Under the pieces are notes generated by a model. That model did not search any database and was not told the origin of the DNA. It saw only the letters and a list, made by a program, of their open reading frames with translations. Below, piece after piece: positions 60,759 through 64,000 of a stretch of DNA of 64,000 bases. The stretch covers positions 109,858-173,857 of the forward strand of contig NZ_CADFEB010000008.1 of NCBI RefSeq assembly GCF_902833085.1, written 5' to 3'. Numbering within the stretch: the first letter of the stretch is position 1; each line of letters begins with the position of its first letter. A program made the translations under genes and the position numbers. The stretch is from Burkholderia ubonensis. Its GTDB lineage: Bacteria > Pseudomonadota > Gammaproteobacteria > Burkholderiales > Burkholderiaceae.

Positions 60759-62423
60759 ATGTCGCGGGTGCTGGAAGTCGTGTTGTGCATGTCGTTGGAA
60801 GGTTGGCCGGCTGCATCGGGGAGCCGGGCCCGGAGCGCGCAGCGCGACTTCGGTGCCGAGCTTGGCCGTGCGTGGCGGATCTGTCCGCAGGTCAGGATGA
60901 AGCGCGGCCATGAACGCGTGACGATCGAGCCGTGCGAGGCCGTCGAGGCCGAGCCGAGCCCCGGCGAGAGCTGGTGGAACTGGGTCGAATCGACCGCGCG
61001 GGAGCGGCGCGTCGTCGCGGCGCGCACCCGGACGCTCGCGCCCGGCGTAACGTTGCGCGACGTGTTCGACACGGAACACGAGGGAATCGTCGTTGCGGCG
61101 CCGCAGCCGGAGGCGCCTGCGCCGGACGGTCCGTCCGATTCGAACCCGTCGTCCGATGCCGACGAGGCCGAGGCGGCGGACGTGGCCATTGCCGTCGCGA
61201 GCGAAACCCCCGTGCAGGCCGACGCTGCGGCCGCGCGCGTGCGGCTCGTCAGCACGCGGCGGCGCGGGCGGTGGGCCGACGACAGCGGCGTGGCGGTCGA
61301 GATGACGCTCGACGACGTCGAGATCCACGGTGTCGACGCGTCGCCCCGACGGTACTGCGAACTGCGTCTCGTCGCGCCCGACTGGGAGACGCCGGACGCA
61401 CGCGCCGCCGCGCTGCGCGCGCTGTTCGCCGCCGCGCGCGAGCTGAGCGGCGCGTGGCCGGCGTTCGTCCAGCTGACGAGCGTGATCGACCGCGCGTGCG
61501 CGGGCGCGCTGGCCGACGCCGCGCCGGTGAAGGCGCAGCTCGTCGACCTGGGCGGTGTCCGCACGCAGCGCGCGGCGCTGTTCGCGCTGTCCGGCGACAT
61601 CGCCGCGCAGTGGCTCGGCAACGAAGGCGGCGTGCTCGACCACGAGGATCCCGAGTTCGTTCATCAGATGCGCGTCGCGCTGCGCCGCCTGCGCACGCTG
61701 ATGCGCTTCTTCCCGCGCTATGCGAACGAAGGCTGGAAAGACGCGTTCGGGGCGGACCTGCGCTGGCTCGCGTCGCTGCTCGGCACGGTGCGCGACTGGG
61801 ACGTGTTCTCGACGGAAACCCTGCCCGCGCTGATCGCGGCCGACGGCGACAGCGCCGATTGGACGGGCACCCTCGACGCGGCGCGTGCGCAGTGCGCGGC
61901 GGCGCGCGTCGAGCTGCGCCAGGGGCTGCATTCGGCGCGGTACGCGCGGCTCACGCTCGGCTGGCTCGAATGGCTGAGCGCGTTCGCGCTGCCGCCCGCC
62001 GAGGGCGACGATGCGCCGTCATTGAAGCGGCACGTGACCAAGCGTGTGCGCCGGCTGTTCGGCCACCTGTACGGCGCGCCGTCGCTCGCGACGCTCGACG
62101 CCGCCGCGCGCCACCAGGTGCGGATCGACGCGAAGCGGCTGCGCTACGCGCTGGAATTCTTCGCGTCGCTGGCCTCGCACCGCACGCGCACCAAGACGAC
62201 CAAGACACTCGCGCGCGTGCAGAGCGTGCTGGGCGAGGCGAACGACACGGTGGTCGCGCTGCATCGTCTCGAACAACTCGCGGCGCCGCCGTATCAGACC
62301 GGCTTCGTGCGCGGCTACGGCGCGGCGCTCGAACGGCGCGCGGTGCAGGACGCCGAAGCGCTGCTTGCCGGCCTGCGTCCGCCGAAGCTCGGCGGCAAGA
62401 CGGTGGCCGGTCGCGGGCGCTGA
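60759..62423 (+). CDS. CHAD-domain protein with degenerate CYTH N-terminus
   Basis: In this 554-residue protein the C-terminal half is a clear CHAD domain with paired basic helices: VHQMRVALRRLRTLMRFF, GTVRDWDVFSTETLP and HQVRIDAKRLRYALEFFA, followed by RVQSVLGEANDTVVAL. CHAD binds polyphosphate. The N-terminal ~240 residues occupy the place of a CYTH triphosphatase domain but do not show the ExExK signature, and they contain an acidic linker (SDSNPSSDADEAEAAD). The protein may therefore bind polyphosphate without hydrolysing triphosphates. The start choice at 60759 has GGGAG upstream. A modE gene follows 34 bases later. Confidence 0.8.
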   Translation: MSRVLEVVLCMSLEGWPAASGSRARSAQRDFGAELGRAWRICPQVRMKRGHERVTIEPCEAVEAEPSPGESWWNWVESTARERRVVAARTRTLAPGVTLRDVFDTEHEGIVVAAPQPEAPAPDGPSDSNPSSDADEAEAADVAIAVASETPVQADAAAARVRLVSTRRRGRWADDSGVAVEMTLDDVEIHGVDASPRRYCELRLVAPDWETPDARAAALRALFAAARELSGAWPAFVQLTSVIDRACAGALADAAPVKAQLVDLGGVRTQRAALFALSGDIAAQWLGNEGGVLDHEDPEFVHQMRVALRRLRTLMRFFPRYANEGWKDAFGADLRWLASLLGTVRDWDVFSTETLPALIAADGDSADWTGTLDAARAQCAAARVELRQGLHSARYARLTLGWLEWLSAFALPPAEGDDAPSLKRHVTKRVRRLFGHLYGAPSLATLDAAARHQVRIDAKRLRYALEFFASLASHRTRTKTTKTLARVQSVLGEANDTVVALHRLEQLAAPPYQTGFVRGYGAALERRAVQDAEALLAGLRPPKLGGKTVAGRGR

Positions 62424-62435
62424 CTATAATGGCGG
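62424..62435 (+). promoter_or_regulatory. -10 promoter element of modE
   Basis: CTATAATGGCGG lies immediately after the CHAD gene stop, with TATAAT at 62425-62430, placing a start of transcription near 62438 and a leader of about 20 bases before the ATG at 62458. The same 12-mer precedes the kinase-like gene. Confidence 0.5.
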
Positions 62436-62457
62436 CCCGTCCTTGCCACGCCGACCG

Positions 62458-63291
62458 ATGAGCGCCGAACCGTCACCGCCTTCCCGTACCGAGCCGCTCG
62501 AACTGGGCGGCGAGCTGTGGCTGCGCGCGGGCGCGCAGATGCTCGGCGGCTCGACGCGCATCGCGCTGCTGGCGGCGATCGGCGAGACCGGCTCGATCAC
62601 GCGCGCCGCGAAGGCGGTCGGCATCAGCTACAAGGGCGCGTGGGAAGCGATCGACACGATGAACAACCTCGCCGGCGAGCCGCTCGTGCTGCGCGCCACC
62701 GGCGGCAAGGGCGGCGGCGGCACGACGCTGACGCCGCGCGCGGCGTCGCTGATCGCCGCGTTCCGGACGATCGAGCGCGAGCACCGCCGCTTCATCGATG
62801 CCGCGAGCGCGGCAGTGTCCGGCTTCGACGTCGACTGGGCGCTGATCGGACGAATCGGCATGAAAACCAGCGCACGCAATCAGCTGTTCGGGAAGGTCGC
62901 GTCGATGCGGCGCGGCGCCGTCAACGACGAAGTGGCGCTGACGCTGCCCGGCGGCCAGACGATCGTCGCGGTCGTCACGCATGAAAGCACCGAGGCGCTC
63001 GGCCTGCAGGTCGGCGCCGACGCCTGTGCGCTCGTCAAGGCGTCGTGGGTCATGCTCGCGGCCGACGACGGCGCGCCGGTCAGGGTGTCGGCGCGCAACC
63101 AGCTGCACGGCGCCGTCGAGACCGTGAAGGGCGGCGCGGTGAACAGCGAGGTGACGCTCGTGCTCGACGGCGGCGGCACGCTGACCGCGGTCGTGACGAA
63201 CGACAGCGTCGACGCGCTGCAGCTCGCCGCCGGGCGGCGGGCGATCGCGCTGTTCAAGGCGTCAAGCGTGATTCTTGCGGTGACGGGCTGA
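62458..63291 (+). CDS. modE: Molybdate-responsive regulator ModE
   Basis: In this 277-residue protein the N-terminal winged HTH has GSITRAAKAVGISYKGAW and GKGGGGTTLTP, both ModE hallmarks. Two tandem molybdopterin-binding (MOP) domains follow, each with SARNQL and GAVN: KTSARNQLFGKV...RGAVNDEV and VSARNQLHGAV...GGAVNSEV. It senses molybdate and represses uptake genes such as the convergent modC. It has a weak ribosome site and a TATAAT 28 bases upstream of the start. Length is typical. Confidence 0.95.
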   Translation: MSAEPSPPSRTEPLELGGELWLRAGAQMLGGSTRIALLAAIGETGSITRAAKAVGISYKGAWEAIDTMNNLAGEPLVLRATGGKGGGGTTLTPRAASLIAAFRTIEREHRRFIDAASAAVSGFDVDWALIGRIGMKTSARNQLFGKVASMRRGAVNDEVALTLPGGQTIVAVVTHESTEALGLQVGADACALVKASWVMLAADDGAPVRVSARNQLHGAVETVKGGAVNSEVTLVLDGGGTLTAVVTNDSVDALQLAAGRRAIALFKASSVILAVTG

Positions 63292-63323
63292 CGCCCGGCG
63301 CCCACGCCGGTTGCCCGGCTTCC

Positions 63324-63374
63324 GTTACACGTGTCTGTTACACGCGTCTGTTACACGTGTGTCGTTACACGACG
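63324..63374. repeat. Imperfect 13-bp tandem repeat between modE and modC
   Basis: GTTACACGTGTCT-like units start at 63324, 63337, 63350 and 63364; the third is one base longer and the last is partial. Units 1 and 3 contain the palindrome ACACGTGT. The repeat runs into the reverse-strand modC stop codon (63365-63367). It may be a strain-variable spacer or a weak terminator region. Confidence 0.75.
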
Positions 63375-64000
63375 CGCGTCGGCCACGCGGCGTGCGCGCT
63401 CGCGGTCCGCACGCGCCCGTCGCTCAATTGCACGACCTGGTCGCCGAACGCGGCGACGTCGTCCGGATCGTGCGTGATCAGCACCATCGGAATGTCGAGC
63501 CGCGCCTGCAGCTCGGCGAGCTCGTGGCGCATCCGCTGGCGCATCGCGCCGTCGAGCGCCGCGAACGGCTCGTCGAGCAGCAGGATGCGCGGCTGCGCGA
63601 TCAGCGCGCGCGCGAGCGCGACGCGCTGCTTCTGGCCGCCGGACAATTGCGCCGGATACTGGCTCGCGAGCGCTTCCAGCTCGAACGCGTGCAGCCAGTA
63701 CGCGACTTCCGGCGGCAGCGTCTTCGCGCGCGGATTGCGCAGCCCGGGCGTGAGCCCGAACGCGATGTTCTGGCGCACGTTCAGGTGCGGAAACAGCGCG
63801 TAGTCCTGGAACAGGTACGCGACCCGGCGAGCGCGGGTCGGGACGTCGATGCCGCGCGCGGCGTCGAACAGCGGCTCGCCGTCCAGCGCGATCGTGCCGG
63901 CGTCGGGCGCCAGCAGCCCCGCGATCGCCTGCAGCGTCAGGCTCTTGCCCGCGCCGGACGGCCCGAACAGCACGACGCGCTGCGACGTGGCCGCGAACGA
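63365..64000 (-). CDS. modC: Molybdate ABC transporter ATPase, 5' end outside window
   Basis: The frame is open to the window end, so the start is not visible. About 212 residues show a full ABC core: Walker A FGPSGAGKSLT, Q-loop YLFQDYALFPHLN, signature LSGGQKQRVALARAL, Walker B ILLLDEP and switch histidine LITHD. The protein ends shortly after (GRVRTASAHAAWPTRVV), so the C-terminal MOP/TOBE domain of classical ModC is absent. Convergence with modE supports molybdate, although the core alone would also fit sulfate- or thiamine-type importers. Confidence 0.85.
   Translation of the reverse strand, partial: SFAATSQRVVLFGPSGAGKSLTLQAIAGLLAPDAGTIALDGEPLFDAARGIDVPTRARRVAYLFQDYALFPHLNVRQNIAFGLTPGLRNPRAKTLPPEVAYWLHAFELEALASQYPAQLSGGQKQRVALARALIAQPRILLLDEPFAALDGAMRQRMRHELAELQARLDIPMVLITHDPDDVAAFGDQVVQLSDGRVRTASAHAAWPTRVV

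Overview
The window is about 64 kb of very G+C-rich DNA (around 68-70 % in most genes) that looks like a Burkholderia replicon, most probably from the Burkholderia cepacia complex. The main reason is an eleven-gene exopolysaccharide locus at 6.4-21.2 kb whose content and order match the bce-I (cepacian) cluster. Dense coding, GTG/TTG starts and ATGA-type overlaps, and a Burkholderia-style intergenic repeat agree with this. The assignment rests on recognising gene content, not on a database search.

Layout. (1) 1-1814: the 3' part of a filamentous-haemagglutinin-like exoprotein with in-frame 13-residue Pro-rich repeats ahead of its secretion domain. (2) 2170-4665: rubrerythrin, a two-cluster Fe-S protein and DUF3501, a likely peroxide-detoxification operon. 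(3) 5331-6290: a domesticated IS5-type transposase domain fused to an unrelated C-terminal half. (4) 6385-21157: bceA (reverse) and bceB-bceK (forward), covering GDP-mannose and UDP-glucuronate supply, lipid-linked initiation, glycosyl transfer, polymerisation, and Wza/BY-kinase/phosphatase export control. The bceH ribosome site lies inside a repeat-derived hairpin. (5) 21.2-27.5 kb: an MFS/HxlR divergent pair, an AraC gene with a DHA2 exporter split by a 276-bp hairpin-rich insertion, an FKBP isomerase and a COG3687-type protein. (6) 27954-33567: a VpsR-like sigma-54 activator and a reverse-strand GtrA/GtrB/GT87/GT87 group. (7) 34621-47746: a Flp/Tad pilus locus with three prepilins, a dedicated prepilin peptidase, an extra AAA+ ATPase and all core assembly genes, ending in a strong terminator. 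A sigma-54-type promoter lies upstream of it.

(8) 47954-49811: an HxlR regulator and a stand-alone KAS-II gene, lower in G+C than their neighbours and probably acquired. (9) 49.9-55.4 kb: an amino-acid binding protein, an Xre-RES toxin-antitoxin pair, a PPP phosphatase, a DUF1345 membrane protein and a TreZ-like protein that appears to have lost its catalytic residues. (10) 55.4-64 kb: a ThiE-like protein, a CNNM/CorC protein, a degenerate histidine kinase, a DMT transporter with a LysR regulator, a tautomerase, a CYTH-CHAD protein, modE, and modC cut by the window end.

The surface-structure genes (exoprotein, exopolysaccharide, lipid-linked glycosyltransferases, Tad pilus) together suggest an adhesion/biofilm region. 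The least-explained parts are the hairpin element in the exporter, the paired 17-bp operators shared by two HxlR loci 25 kb apart, the sequestered bceH ribosome site and several pseudoenzyme-like proteins. No rRNA, tRNA or CRISPR array was seen.
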